Shown in pieces: positions 27,594 through 36,668 of a DNA stretch of 64,000 bases (its first letter is position 1; every line of letters starts with the position of its first letter). The notes under the pieces are model-generated. The model had not been told where the DNA came from and made no database searches. It worked only from the letters and a program-made list of their open reading frames with translations. Position numbers and translations under genes: made by a program. The DNA is from JAKZVK01 sp965261065 (lineage in GTDB: Bacteria > Acidobacteriota > Terriglobia > Bryobacterales > UBA6623): NCBI GenBank assembly GCA_965261065.1, contig OZ253444.1:1674001-1738000 (forward strand), given 5' to 3'.

Positions 27594-28637
27594 TCAGTTC
27601 AAGTAATACGTGCGATAGAGCGTGTCGCGTTGCTTGGGGATGAAGCCGGCGTCGCGGATCATGCGGCGGAGGTCTTCTTCGGAGGCGGAGTGCTGGGCGC
27701 CGGCTTGGCGGACGACGTTCTCTTCCAGCATCACGCTGCCGACGTCGTTGCCGCCGAAGCGTAGGCCGAGTTGGCAGACCTTGAGGCCTTGGGTGACCCA
27801 GGAGGTCTGGATATTCACGACGTTGTCGAGAAAAATGCGCGAGATGGCGAGGGTTTTGAGGAAGTCGACGGCCGTGGTTTCTTCGGTGACCTTGCGGCCC
27901 AGCGCCGTGTTCTCGGGCTGGAAGGGCCAGGGGATGAATGCCGTGAAGCCGCCGGTCTCTTCTTGCAATTGCCGCAACGTCTCGAGGTGGTTGACGCGGT
28001 GCTCGACGGTTTCGCCGCAGCCGAACATCATGGTGGCGGTCGTGCGCATGCCAAGCTGATGCGCCGTGCGGTGGACGTTGATCCAGTCGGCGGTGGTGCA
28101 TTTGAGGCGCGCGATCTTGAAGCGCACGTCGTCGTCGAGAATCTCCGCGCCGGCGCCGGGGATCGAGTCAAGCCCGGCGTCGCGCAGCCGCGCTATGGTG
28201 TCGCGGATCGTCAGATCGCTGACCTCGGCGATGGTGAGGATCTCGGGGGCCGACAGGCAGTGCAGGTGAATCGGGTAGCGCTGCTTGATCGAGCCGAACA
28301 GGTCTTCGAAGTATTCGATCTTGAGGTCGGGGTTGACGCCGCCTTGCATCAGGACGCCGGTGCCGCCCAGGTCGATGGTCTCCTGGATCTTCTCGAAGAT
28401 CTCTTCCTTGGGTAGCACGTACCCTTCTTCGTGTCCCATCGGGCGATAGAAGGCGCAGAAGCTACAGTACTCGGTACAGAAATTCGTGTGGTTGATGTTG
28501 CGGTCGATGATGTAGCTGGCCACGCCCTCGGGATGGAACTTGCGGCGGATCGAATCGGCCTCCATGCCGATGCCGATCAGGTCATCGCCGGCGAATGCGT
28601 CGAGCGCTTGCGACTGGGTCATACGCGACTGGGTCAT
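27594..28637 (-). CDS. mqnC: Cyclic dehypoxanthine futalosine synthase
   Basis: A 347-residue radical-SAM enzyme that cyclises dehypoxanthinyl futalosine in the futalosine route to menaquinone. The 4Fe-4S cluster motif is CTEYCSFC, preceded by YIIDRNINHTNF; GVLMQGGVNPDLKIEYFEDL, RDAGLDSIPGAGAEIL and FIPWPFQPENTAL are characteristic. The first ten residues MTQSRMTQSQ reflect a 15-bp tandem duplication that also duplicates the start codon; the upstream ATG has the better AGGA site. mqnA lies 50 bp upstream on the same strand; mqnB, mqnD and mqnE are not in the window. Confidence 0.94.
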   Translation of the reverse strand: MTQSRMTQSQALDAFAGDDLIGIGMEADSIRRKFHPEGVASYIIDRNINHTNFCTEYCSFCAFYRPMGHEEGYVLPKEEIFEKIQETIDLGGTGVLMQGGVNPDLKIEYFEDLFGSIKQRYPIHLHCLSAPEILTIAEVSDLTIRDTIARLRDAGLDSIPGAGAEILDDDVRFKIARLKCTTADWINVHRTAHQLGMRTTATMMFGCGETVEHRVNHLETLRQLQEETGGFTAFIPWPFQPENTALGRKVTEETTAVDFLKTLAISRIFLDNVVNIQTSWVTQGLKVCQLGLRFGGNDVGSVMLEENVVRQAGAQHSASEEDLRRMIRDAGFIPKQRDTLYRTYYLN

Positions 28638-28687
28638 AGTGGCGCCGTTTCCTGGGTCGGGCCCGCTGGGGGACTGTATCGAACTCG

Positions 28688-29530
28688 TCAGTCGCGTTCA
28701 CCCACCGTGGCCGGCTCCAGGTACTTCAGCTCCGGGGCCTTTTCGATGAGCCCCAACTCGGCCGCGGACCGCATGAAGAGATCGACGCTGCGCTGCTCTT
28801 CGTCACCAAACTCATAGTGGATGTGGTTCGTCAAGTAGCGGCGGACCAAGTCCTCGGGCAGATCGCGATTCTTGCTCTCGACTGCGATGATGTCGTCGAT
28901 GTGTTCGCGGCCGTAATCGGCCGACGCTCCGAAGAGAGCCACGTCGTCAGGCTCGGCCACCAGGTTTTTGATGGCCCACACGGCGAACACCATGGGCGCG
29001 CCGGTCAACTCCATCCACTCGGCCCCGAGGTCGTAGACGAACAAGGGCTGCCCGCGCCACTCGGTTTGGCCGGGGTCGAGGCGCAAGGCCGGATCCCCGA
29101 TGATCAACGCGGCGTCGGCCAACTCGAGCATCTCGTCGAGCTTCGGCGGATAGGGGCGCACGCGCGGCCGGATGCCGTGCCGGCGGGCCAGCAGCACCTG
29201 GGCCAGCATCACCGAAGTTCGGGAGCTGGTATCGGCGGCGAACGACTCGATCGTCTCGATGGGCTTGCGCGAGAAGAAAAGAATGCTGCGCACCGCTCCG
29301 CGGGAGGCAATCGAACATCCCGGCACGACCATTAAGTCCGGTTGCCGGGCGAGCGCGATGACCGGCACGAGGCCGATGTCGGCCCCACCGGCGCGGAGTT
29401 CGTCGGCGCACTCCGAGGGCAGTGAGAAGTGCACATCGAAGACGCCTTGCTGGGGTCCGTGCAACAAGCCCCAGACGAGCGGCGACGTGTTCAGAAAACC
29501 GACGGCCGAAACCCGGCGTTTCTCTCTCAT
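28688..29530 (-). CDS. mqnA: Chorismate dehydratase
   Basis: A 280-residue periplasmic-binding-protein-fold enzyme that turns chorismate into 3-(1-carboxyvinyl)oxybenzoate, the first futalosine-pathway step. Hallmarks are VSAVGFLNTSPLVWGL at the N-terminus, LPSECADELRAGGADIGLVPVIA, CSIASRGAVRSILFFSRKP, SRTSVMLAQVLL and ALIIGDPAL. No signal peptide, as expected. It precedes mqnC, giving an mqnA-mqnC operon. Confidence 0.93.
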   Translation of the reverse strand: MREKRRVSAVGFLNTSPLVWGLLHGPQQGVFDVHFSLPSECADELRAGGADIGLVPVIALARQPDLMVVPGCSIASRGAVRSILFFSRKPIETIESFAADTSSRTSVMLAQVLLARRHGIRPRVRPYPPKLDEMLELADAALIIGDPALRLDPGQTEWRGQPLFVYDLGAEWMELTGAPMVFAVWAIKNLVAEPDDVALFGASADYGREHIDDIIAVESKNRDLPEDLVRRYLTNHIHYEFGDEEQRSVDLFMRSAAELGLIEKAPELKYLEPATVGERD

Positions 29531-29596
29531 ACGGGAGGTTTCTCATTCTAGCTAAAGCGGTCTGGGATCGCTCGGAAGGGCGGGAGAGGAGAGGCT

Positions 29597-29620
29597 GCGG
29601 ATCTCAGAATCGAGATCCGC
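29597..29620. repeat. Palindrome upstream of mqnA
   Basis: GCGGATCTC and GAGATCCGC with a 6-base spacer, the same stem as at 27560-27585. It occupies the divergent region between mqnA and the enolase-superfamily gene. Confidence 0.6.
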
Positions 29621-29732
29621 GCTATGGGCTTGGGAGCGGCGGGGCGGCTAGGATGGAGCAGCCCGGCCTTGGAGTCCGCGGCCACGGCGGGCGGTTTCGA
29701 AACTCACATCGCGGAGTGTTTGGAGGAATCCT

Positions 29733-30974
29733 ATGAGCGAAGAATCAGTGGACGCATCAGGCGCATCACGCACAGTAGGCACACTGGGACGGCGCGGCTT
29801 TCTTTCCGGCCTGGGCACGATGGCCGCGGCGCAGGCCTTGCTGTCCGACGCGGTCGCGGCGCAGTCGAACCCGGCGGCGAATGTCGAGGACCGGGCTTCG
29901 ACGATCAAGATCACCAAGTTGACGTCGACACCGGCCAATCCCAAGTGCATCGTCAAGATCGAGACGAACCACGGCATCACCGGTTGGGGCGAGATCAGCA
30001 ACGTCCAGCCGCGGGTGGCGACGGCGCTCGCGAACTCAATCTTCGAGTTGCTCGACGGGCAGAACCCCACTCGCATCGAGCACCTGTGGCAGCGCATGTA
30101 CCGCGCGCACCGCAACCTGCGCGGCGGGCCGTTCATGGTGCACACGATCTCGGCGATCGATATGGCACTGTGGGATATCGCCGGCAAGCTGTGGGGCGTG
30201 CCGGTCTATCGGCTGCTGGGCGGGCCAACGCGCGAGCGCATTCGCGTCTACCACACCGACCGCGCGCGCAAGATCGGCACCGGCGGGCCGCATCCGTTCT
30301 CCGGTACGCCGAACGAGGTCGAGGCGCTCGTCAACAAGGTGAAGCAAACGCGCGAGCGCATGGGCCCGGATGCCGCCATCATGTTCGACGCGCATTGCTC
30401 GATGCCGCCGCCGCTGTTGATCCAGTTCGCCGGGGCCATCGAGCCCTACGACGTCATGTGGATTGAGGAAGCCGCGGTCTACGGCAACATCGAGATCTTC
30501 AAGCGGCTCAAGCAGCAGATTCGCATACCGCTGGCGACCGGCGAGAAGGACCGCACCATCTGGGGCGTGCTGCCGTACCTGATGCACAACGCGATCGATA
30601 TCTTGCAGCCCGACTGCGGTTTCGTAGGCGGTATCACGCAGATGAAGAAGATCGCGGCTCTTGCCGAGACCTTCTACGTGCCGCTGGCGCCGCATTGCAC
30701 GATGACGCCGGTCGGCATGACCGCCAGTTTGCATGTGGCGGCGTCGATCCCGCTGTTCCTGATTCACGAGGGCTACTCGCCCGACAACCGTCTGCCGGGG
30801 TTGGCGCGGAGGAGCTGGACGCTGGACGACGAGGGGTATGTTTCACTGCCCGAGGGGCCGGGGCTTGGGGTTGAGATTGATGAGGTTCGACTGGCGGAAT
30901 TGTCGGCCGACCCCGAGCGCAAGTTCCAGTGGCCCGAGCGTTTCAACCCGGATGGGTCGGTGCAGGATTATTGA
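29733..30974 (+). CDS. Tat-exported enolase-superfamily enzyme (mandelate racemase/galactonate dehydratase-like)
   Basis: A 413-residue member of the mandelate racemase/muconate lactonising group, which abstracts a proton alpha to a carboxylate, usually to dehydrate acid sugars. A twin-arginine leader (LGRRGFLSGLGTMAAAQ) suggests export, unusual for the family. The capping domain contains SAIDMALWDIAGKLWGVPVYRLLGG; metal-ligand positions appear in IMFDAHCSM, WIEEAAVYGN and TGEKDRT, and GGITQMKKIAALAE and PLAPHCTMTP complete the barrel with a His typical of D-galactonate/mandelate members. GGAGGA precedes the ATG. Confidence 0.88.
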   Translation: MSEESVDASGASRTVGTLGRRGFLSGLGTMAAAQALLSDAVAAQSNPAANVEDRASTIKITKLTSTPANPKCIVKIETNHGITGWGEISNVQPRVATALANSIFELLDGQNPTRIEHLWQRMYRAHRNLRGGPFMVHTISAIDMALWDIAGKLWGVPVYRLLGGPTRERIRVYHTDRARKIGTGGPHPFSGTPNEVEALVNKVKQTRERMGPDAAIMFDAHCSMPPPLLIQFAGAIEPYDVMWIEEAAVYGNIEIFKRLKQQIRIPLATGEKDRTIWGVLPYLMHNAIDILQPDCGFVGGITQMKKIAALAETFYVPLAPHCTMTPVGMTASLHVAASIPLFLIHEGYSPDNRLPGLARRSWTLDDEGYVSLPEGPGLGVEIDEVRLAELSADPERKFQWPERFNPDGSVQDY

Positions 30975-30991
30975 GCGGGCGGTTCCTCTTA

Positions 30992-33511
30992 TTAGTCCGC
31001 GCCAGGGGTGGTCATGAGCGGGTGGCCGAGGGTGTCGCCGTTGGCTTCGAAGCCGTCGCGGTCGACATCGACGAAGATCGGGTTGGTATAGGCGACAGGA
31101 CGCCAGCGGCCCTGGGGCGCGAGGCCCCAGCCTAGTTCGAGCGTCGTCGTTTCGCCGGTGGCGACAACGATCAGGTGCGCGTCCCGCTGCAGCGTGACGC
31201 GGACCGTTTCACTGAACTTCACCACACCGTCGGAGAACATGCCGGGATTCAAGTCCTTGCGGAAGTTGTACTGCTCGGGCTGGCGGCCGTTGACCAGCAC
31301 TTGCACGCGGTCGATCTCGATCCAGTTCGGTGTTTGGACCTCGACGTTGAGATCGATGGAGCCCTCGCTGATGACGGTGGAGCCGATCGGCTGACCGTCG
31401 GTCGTTTCGACCTTCAGGAACGGCCCGTTGGTGATCATCATCTGCCCGGCTTTGGAGTTGCGAATGACCTCGGAGGGGTCGATATCGCCCGGCTCGTCGG
31501 TCGAGCTGGGGACGTAGGTGCGCCAGTCGCCGACGCCGCCTCCGAAGACGCGGTGGGCGTCGCTGACCGCCACGCACCACAGGCGCCGGCCTTGGTTGAG
31601 CATTTGTAACCAGCCGAAGGTTCGGTTCTGGCCTGTGCGGCGGTTCCAGCCCTTGTAGTTGGGATTGAGGTTGAGGATCTCGGCGCTCCAAACTTCAGCG
31701 GCGTCGATGAGTTCCTCGAAGCCAGTGAAGCCCCCGTCGCGTACGCCATCGCGGTCGCGGTCAAAGAACACCGTGCCGACGGTGGGATGGTTCGCCTGCA
31801 CCCAGCGATCGGCGTCGCCGGCGAAGAGATCCACGCCGACGCGCGGGTTGACACCGACATCGTGGCGCGAACCGCCCTCAAGGTCGGGAGTGCCCCAGTT
31901 GCGAAGCACGATGGCGTTGATACGCGGGTCATAGTTCCACAGCGGCGCGCCCCCGTTTTGCGACAGCGGGTTGGGCGTCAGCGGAAACGAGTTGAAATGC
32001 TGTCCGCTGCCGGTCAACTCGATGCCGGGCACAGTGCGGATGCGCCGGCTCAACCCCAGACGGTCGATGTGGGGCTGCCAGTCGTAGATGCGGTTGTGCT
32101 CGGTGGTGGGCGCGAACTCGACGTGCTCGGCAGCGATGTTGATGAGGCGGTCGGTGGTGTTGCAGTAGTTGTCGCCACTGGGCGTGGAGTGCGAGTGGTA
32201 GTCGGTGCTGATCCAGCCGCTGGTGTCAACGGTTCGCTTGAGCGTCGCCGTCAACTCGACGGTTTCTCCCTTGGCGACCTTGATGGGCTGCTCAACCAAA
32301 TCGAACTCGGGCCCGTGGGTGACGCGGACCAGATAGTCACCGGGTGGAATTTGCTGGTCGACGCGGCCGTCGTGCGTTTGATATTGATGGTTGCCGCCGT
32401 GGGCGCGGTAGTCGGTGCCGAGGTTCGGTGACAGGGTCGGCAGAACACCGACGAACTGCACTTTGGCCGGTGACATGGCGCCTGATTCATCGCGGATCTC
32501 AATGCGAACGCGCGAGGCTTTCGACACTGTGAGATCAAGGTTGGCCGTTCCACCGCCCTTGACCGAGACGCTTTTCTCGAAGGGGTCGCGCCCGATGTCT
32601 TCGCCGCGCAGCTCGTATTCTCCGGCGGGCAGATGGAACGAGAACGCGCCGTCGCTGTCGGGGTACTGCTGCAACGAGACACCCGCCACGTCGACGAACA
32701 GGCTGGCGCGAATCGCGGCCTCGCCGTCGGGGTCCTTGACTGAGCCCGAGATGGTACCTGAGTTTCCGGACAGCGCCTGCACGACCCCATAGGCCGCCAG
32801 GGGAGCGTCAGCCACACCCAGCGCCACTTTGTAGACCTTCTCGTCACCGGGGTTGAGCCGGACTTCGCCCTCGGGCAACGGCACGCCGCCCGTTGGCCCC
32901 ACGGCGTAGGCACGCTTGTCGAACGGGTCAATGCTGTCTCCGACGAAAGTGGCGCCGGCCCGTTTCTCGTCGGAGAGGCCTTTCCAGAGCGGTGCGGGGG
33001 TGATGATCTTCGACTCCTGCGATTCGTTGCGATAGGTCGAGGTAACCAGAATGTGTTGCCAATCGTGCTCCAGGCGATACTCGTGGCGTGTGTAGAGGCC
33101 GTCGCCCTTGGGGGCGGTGCGCACGGCTTCAACGACCGCCGCGCCACCCGAGCCGTCGTCGACGATCTTGACGTACGACATTTCTCCGCCCTCGCCGCCG
33201 GGACGGAACGCCGTCAACTGGTCGTTGTCTTCGCCGCGCAGGTCGAGGTCGTAGACGCAGCCCTGCAGCACCTGGACGTAGTCGGTCGTCATGTTGGCGC
33301 GGCGCAGGGGCTGGGCGCCGGAAACCAGCGCGTGCACCTTGTTGTTGCGGAGGACGAAGTCGCCGAGAATGCCGTCGGCTTCCTTGCCCTTGGGCAGCAA
33401 GTCGGTGTTGTGCCTGCCAATCTCGACGGCGATGACCTTATCGCGTTGGGCGGTTATCCCCCAAACGAAAAGAAGAACGAATGATAGGACAACGATGAGT
33501 CTCTTCCGCAT
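30992..33511 (-). CDS. Secreted CehA/McbA-type metallohydrolase (PHP-like)
   Basis: An 839-residue secreted protein with signal MRKRLIVVLSFVLLFVWGITA; GGAGACAGAA precedes this ATG and an upstream Met at 33541 is less likely. An N-terminal beta-rich part and a carboxypeptidase-regulatory-like domain (TISGSVKDPDGEAAIRASLFVD) precede a PHP-type metal domain starting STDYHSHSTPSGDN near residue 435, with FAPTTEHN, QANHPTVG and VAVSDAHRVFGGG as later metal-site segments. CehA and McbA hydrolyse carbaryl, but most homologues have no known substrate. It converges on the enolase-superfamily gene with 17 bp between them. Confidence 0.83.
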   Translation of the reverse strand: MRKRLIVVLSFVLLFVWGITAQRDKVIAVEIGRHNTDLLPKGKEADGILGDFVLRNNKVHALVSGAQPLRRANMTTDYVQVLQGCVYDLDLRGEDNDQLTAFRPGGEGGEMSYVKIVDDGSGGAAVVEAVRTAPKGDGLYTRHEYRLEHDWQHILVTSTYRNESQESKIITPAPLWKGLSDEKRAGATFVGDSIDPFDKRAYAVGPTGGVPLPEGEVRLNPGDEKVYKVALGVADAPLAAYGVVQALSGNSGTISGSVKDPDGEAAIRASLFVDVAGVSLQQYPDSDGAFSFHLPAGEYELRGEDIGRDPFEKSVSVKGGGTANLDLTVSKASRVRIEIRDESGAMSPAKVQFVGVLPTLSPNLGTDYRAHGGNHQYQTHDGRVDQQIPPGDYLVRVTHGPEFDLVEQPIKVAKGETVELTATLKRTVDTSGWISTDYHSHSTPSGDNYCNTTDRLINIAAEHVEFAPTTEHNRIYDWQPHIDRLGLSRRIRTVPGIELTGSGQHFNSFPLTPNPLSQNGGAPLWNYDPRINAIVLRNWGTPDLEGGSRHDVGVNPRVGVDLFAGDADRWVQANHPTVGTVFFDRDRDGVRDGGFTGFEELIDAAEVWSAEILNLNPNYKGWNRRTGQNRTFGWLQMLNQGRRLWCVAVSDAHRVFGGGVGDWRTYVPSSTDEPGDIDPSEVIRNSKAGQMMITNGPFLKVETTDGQPIGSTVISEGSIDLNVEVQTPNWIEIDRVQVLVNGRQPEQYNFRKDLNPGMFSDGVVKFSETVRVTLQRDAHLIVVATGETTTLELGWGLAPQGRWRPVAYTNPIFVDVDRDGFEANGDTLGHPLMTTPGAD

Positions 33512-33713
33512 TTCTGTCTCCGGGCCGTAATCGCTACTCAACCGCGCGATGTCATTCTACACGACATACTACGCAGCGCTTGTTGAGCGCTGAATCCGAT
33601 GGGGATGCGTAAGCGCCACCTCCGCGCTGCCGGGCGCTGGGTTGGACGGACTCCGTCGGGTTCGCCGGCGGAGCCTGGATCGGGATCGTAGCGTTTGGTT
33701 TTGCCCACTCGAC

Positions 33714-34754
33714 TCACTGGGCGGCGGTACGGGGAGAGGCCAGTTCGGCGTCGATGATCTTGCTGAAGGCGCTGAGCGGCAGGGCGCCCTTGGCCTCGAT
33801 GCCGTTCACAAAAAAGATGGGCGTCGATTGCACGCCCAACGAGGCGGCCTCGTTGAGGTCGGCATTGATCAGCGATTCGTTCTTGCCGGAGTCGAGACAC
33901 TCGCCGAAAGAGAGCGTGTTGAGATCGAGCTCCGTTGCAATCACCGCGAAGTCGGATTTGCGAATCCGCGAAAGCCCGAATAGCTTGTCGTGATACTCCC
34001 AGAACTTGCCTTGGTCGCCGGCGCAGCGGGCGGCCTCGCCGGCTTTTTGGGCCTGGGGGTGGATTTGCCGCAGCGGCAAGTCCTTGTAGATCAGGCTCAC
34101 CTTGTCGCCGTACTTGTCGAGGATTTGTAGCAGCGTCGGTTGCACGCGCCGACAGTAGGGGCATTGGTAATCGGAGTACTCGACGATCGTCACCTGGGAG
34201 TTGGCGGGGCCGCGTCGTGGTGAGTTCTCGAGGTTGAAACGTAGCCGCGGCGCGGTCAGCATGACCGCCACATCGCTTTTCTTCCGCAAGCCGTCGATCA
34301 GTTGCCGTTGCAGTTTCTCCCGCTCCTCGCTCTTGAGAAACTTGACGATTTGATCACGAATGGCTTCGAGGGGTTGCTTAATACGGCTTTTCTGAGCCTT
34401 GTAGAAAGCGCTCACCTCTTCTTCGGTGGGGTCCTCGACCTTCCTGTCGATCTCGTGACGGAGGAACTCGGGCGTAGTCATGTCTTGCTCGGCAGCCGCC
34501 TTCTCGACGAGCCGGTCGCCGATGAGCTCATCGAGGGCTTCGAGCCGGGCTTGGTAAGCCTGCTGCTGGAGACGGGTGAGTTTCGGCGAGATGTTGAGGT
34601 CTTTCTCCTTGATTGGCCGGCCATCGACCGTCGCCACAACGGTTTCCGGGTCTTGCGATAGCTGGGCCCAGGCCGGAGGCGACAGGAAAAAACAGACGGC
34701 AGCGAGCAGGCACACAGACGTTGTCGCGAGAGTTCTCATCACGGGGGTTTTCAT
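33714..34754 (-). CDS. Secreted DsbA-like thioredoxin protein with SurA-like N-terminal domain
   Basis: About 346 residues. After a signal peptide (TTSVCLLAAVCFFLSPPAWA) there is a helical domain (VATVDGRPIKEKDL to EREKLQRQLIDGLRKK) similar to the chaperone part of SurA/PrsA, then a DsbA domain: VTIVEYSDYQCPYCRRVQP with the CPYC active site near residue 197, LPLRQIHPQAQKAGEAARCA and the cis-Pro loop VQSTPIFFVNG. Such proteins act in periplasmic disulfide formation or folding. The 202-bp spacer before the CehA-like gene shows no feature. Confidence 0.87.
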   Translation of the reverse strand: MKTPVMRTLATTSVCLLAAVCFFLSPPAWAQLSQDPETVVATVDGRPIKEKDLNISPKLTRLQQQAYQARLEALDELIGDRLVEKAAAEQDMTTPEFLRHEIDRKVEDPTEEEVSAFYKAQKSRIKQPLEAIRDQIVKFLKSEEREKLQRQLIDGLRKKSDVAVMLTAPRLRFNLENSPRRGPANSQVTIVEYSDYQCPYCRRVQPTLLQILDKYGDKVSLIYKDLPLRQIHPQAQKAGEAARCAGDQGKFWEYHDKLFGLSRIRKSDFAVIATELDLNTLSFGECLDSGKNESLINADLNEAASLGVQSTPIFFVNGIEAKGALPLSAFSKIIDAELASPRTAAQ

Positions 34755-34897
34755 GGGGTGCACCTTCCTACGCGGGAAGTGAAGCGAACTTTCACTCTAT
34801 TCTACTAGGCTGCTCTACTAGGCTGCCGCCGAAGGGGGAAGCTGGGTGCGCGACATGAAAGTGCCAAGTGGTTGGGGTACGGTCTGGGGTGCGGTGT

Positions 34898-34920
34898 CCT
34901 AGCGTATATAATACGCTAGG
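34898..34920 (+). promoter_or_regulatory. Palindromic operator over the -10 box of the ISKra4 element
   Basis: CCTAGCGTAT and ATACGCTAGG form a perfect 10-bp inverted repeat around a 3-base spacer. The consensus -10 hexamer TATAAT (34907-34912) is embedded in its centre, 27 bp before the orfA ATG, which also has a strong AAGGAGG site. No good -35 box is seen. The layout suggests that a dimeric repressor, perhaps the element's own orfA product, controls transcription. Confidence 0.6.
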
Positions 34921-34938
34921 ATAAGAAGGAGGTGTCCC

Positions 34939-35367
34939 ATGCCCGATTCCCTGCCCGCCTTGGAGTACCGTCGCCACGCGATCTTCCAGCAGATGCTTGC
35001 CTTGGGTGATTTTCGCCAAGGCTCCGTCACCACCACTCAAGGCCCTTGCGGCAAACCCACCTGCCGCTGTCGTCAGCGCGGTCATCCCGGCCATGGCCCG
35101 CACTGGCGGTTGACCTACAAATCCCGCGGCAAGACCGTCACCCAGAGCCTCTCCGACCCGGCGGCTCGCCGTAAGACTCAGCGGGAGATCACCGCCTTTC
35201 GGCGCTTCCAGCAGCTAAGCCGAGAACTCATCGAAGTCAACGAGAAGATCTGCCGCTTGCGGCCCGTTGAGCAAGAGTCCGAGTCGGCAGCGTCTGTGAC
35301 GCCGCAGGAAAAAAAACGGCCGCGGCGATCCAACAAGAAGTCGCCCAAGAAGTCGAACAGTTGCTGA
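34939..35367 (+). CDS. ISKra4 accessory ORF (DUF6788-like)
   Basis: A 142-residue basic protein, MPDSLPALEYRRHAIFQQML, with TTQGPCGKPTCRCRQRGHPGHG (a Cys/His cluster) and a YKSRGKTVTQSL strand pair; the tail is Lys/Arg-rich. Proteins of this type accompany ISKra4 transposases. Codons 124-126 contain eight A (35309-35316); slipping back one base there would lead straight into the transposase frame, which is open from that point (TAAAIQQEVAQEVEQLL). The stop overlaps the nominal orfB start by 7 bp. Confidence 0.8.
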   Translation: MPDSLPALEYRRHAIFQQMLALGDFRQGSVTTTQGPCGKPTCRCRQRGHPGHGPHWRLTYKSRGKTVTQSLSDPAARRKTQREITAFRRFQQLSRELIEVNEKICRLRPVEQESESAASVTPQEKKRPRRSNKKSPKKSNSC

Positions 35368-36668
35368 CTCTGATCTTCGCCGCCCGGCGCAAGCAGCAGC
35401 ACTGGGACCTGGAAGCGCTGGAGACGGCCACCCGTGCGGCACTGCACCGAGCCGGCGCGAAGTTGCTCGAGCAACTGTTGGAGGCGCCCGCCGACGCCGC
35501 GCCTGAGCCATCCTGTCGCTGCGGCCGTCGCACCCGTCACCGCGGTCGGCGGCCCAAGACCGTGGTGAGTGTGCTCGGCGCGGTCGCGATCGAACGGCCC
35601 TACTACCTCTGCTCGGCGTGCCATCAGGGACAGTTCCCCTTTGACCGCGAACTCGATGTCGACAACACGCACTACTCTCCCGGCGTGCGCCGCATGATGG
35701 CGCTGGTGGGCAGCGAGTCGTCGTTTGAAAGCAGTCGCGAGCAACTGCGGGTGTTAGCCGGTTTGGACGTTACCACCAAAGCCATCGAGCGCGGCGCCGA
35801 GGCGATCGGGGCCGACCTCGGCGCCCGCGAACAACAACAGATCCAACGGGCGGTGCAACTGCCGCTACCCGCGGTGGCCGGGGCCGACATTCCGGTTCTC
35901 TACATCGAGATGGACGGCACCGGGGTGCCGATGGTGGCGGCCGAGACGGCGGGACGAGCCGGCAAAAAGGACCGCGAGCGCGCCCGCACGCGGGAGGTCA
36001 AGCTCGGCTGTGTGTTCACGCAAGCCGAGGGCAAGCCAGGCGACCGACCCGTGCGTGAGGAAGGGTCGACGAGCTATACGGGAGCGATCGAGGGCGCCGA
36101 GGCGTTTGGGCGACGCCTCTGGCAGCAGGCCTGGGAGCGCGGCTGGGGGCGGGCGAACAAGAAGGTGGTAATCGGCGACGGAGCCGCCTGGATCTGGAAC
36201 CTCTCGCATCAATACTTCGCGGGCGCGATCGAAATCGTGGACCTCTATCATGCGCGCCAGCACTTGTGGGAGTTGGCGGCGCAACTGGGGCTCGACGACG
36301 AGCCCAGCCGGCGGCGCTGGACCCAGCAACGGCTCCGCCAACTCGATCAGGGTCAGATCAAGAAGTTGGTGGCGGCCCTACGAGGTGTGGTGGCCCCGCA
36401 GCCGGATCTGGCTCGTCGACTGACGAGCGAAGCGGAGTACTTCGAACACAACGCCGAGCGGATGCGCTATCCGCACTTTCGCAAGCAGGGATTGTTCATC
36501 GGTTCAGGGGTGATCGAGGCGGGATGCAAGACGGTAGTGGCGCAACGTCTGAAGCGCTCGGGCATGTTCTGGACGGTACGCGGCGCGAACGCCATCCTGG
36601 CGCTACGCTGCGCCCGCCTCAGCGGCCGCTTCGAAGACTACTGGGAATCCCGCACCCAGGCCGGATGA
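35361..36668 (+). CDS. ISKra4-family transposase
   Basis: 435 residues from the nominal TTG start; the open frame extends upstream to the A8 slip site at 35309-35316, so the natural product may be an orfA-orfB fusion. A Cys cluster (CRCGRRTRHRG, YYLCSACHQG) precedes the catalytic region VLYIEMDGTGVPMVAAE (first Asp), VVIGDGAAWIWNLSHQYF (second Asp) and GSGVIEAGCKTVVAQRL (Glu), the ISKra4 DDE arrangement. No disruption. Confidence 0.9.
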   Translation: MLTLIFAARRKQQHWDLEALETATRAALHRAGAKLLEQLLEAPADAAPEPSCRCGRRTRHRGRRPKTVVSVLGAVAIERPYYLCSACHQGQFPFDRELDVDNTHYSPGVRRMMALVGSESSFESSREQLRVLAGLDVTTKAIERGAEAIGADLGAREQQQIQRAVQLPLPAVAGADIPVLYIEMDGTGVPMVAAETAGRAGKKDRERARTREVKLGCVFTQAEGKPGDRPVREEGSTSYTGAIEGAEAFGRRLWQQAWERGWGRANKKVVIGDGAAWIWNLSHQYFAGAIEIVDLYHARQHLWELAAQLGLDDEPSRRRWTQQRLRQLDQGQIKKLVAALRGVVAPQPDLARRLTSEAEYFEHNAERMRYPHFRKQGLFIGSGVIEAGCKTVVAQRLKRSGMFWTVRGANAILALRCARLSGRFEDYWESRTQAG

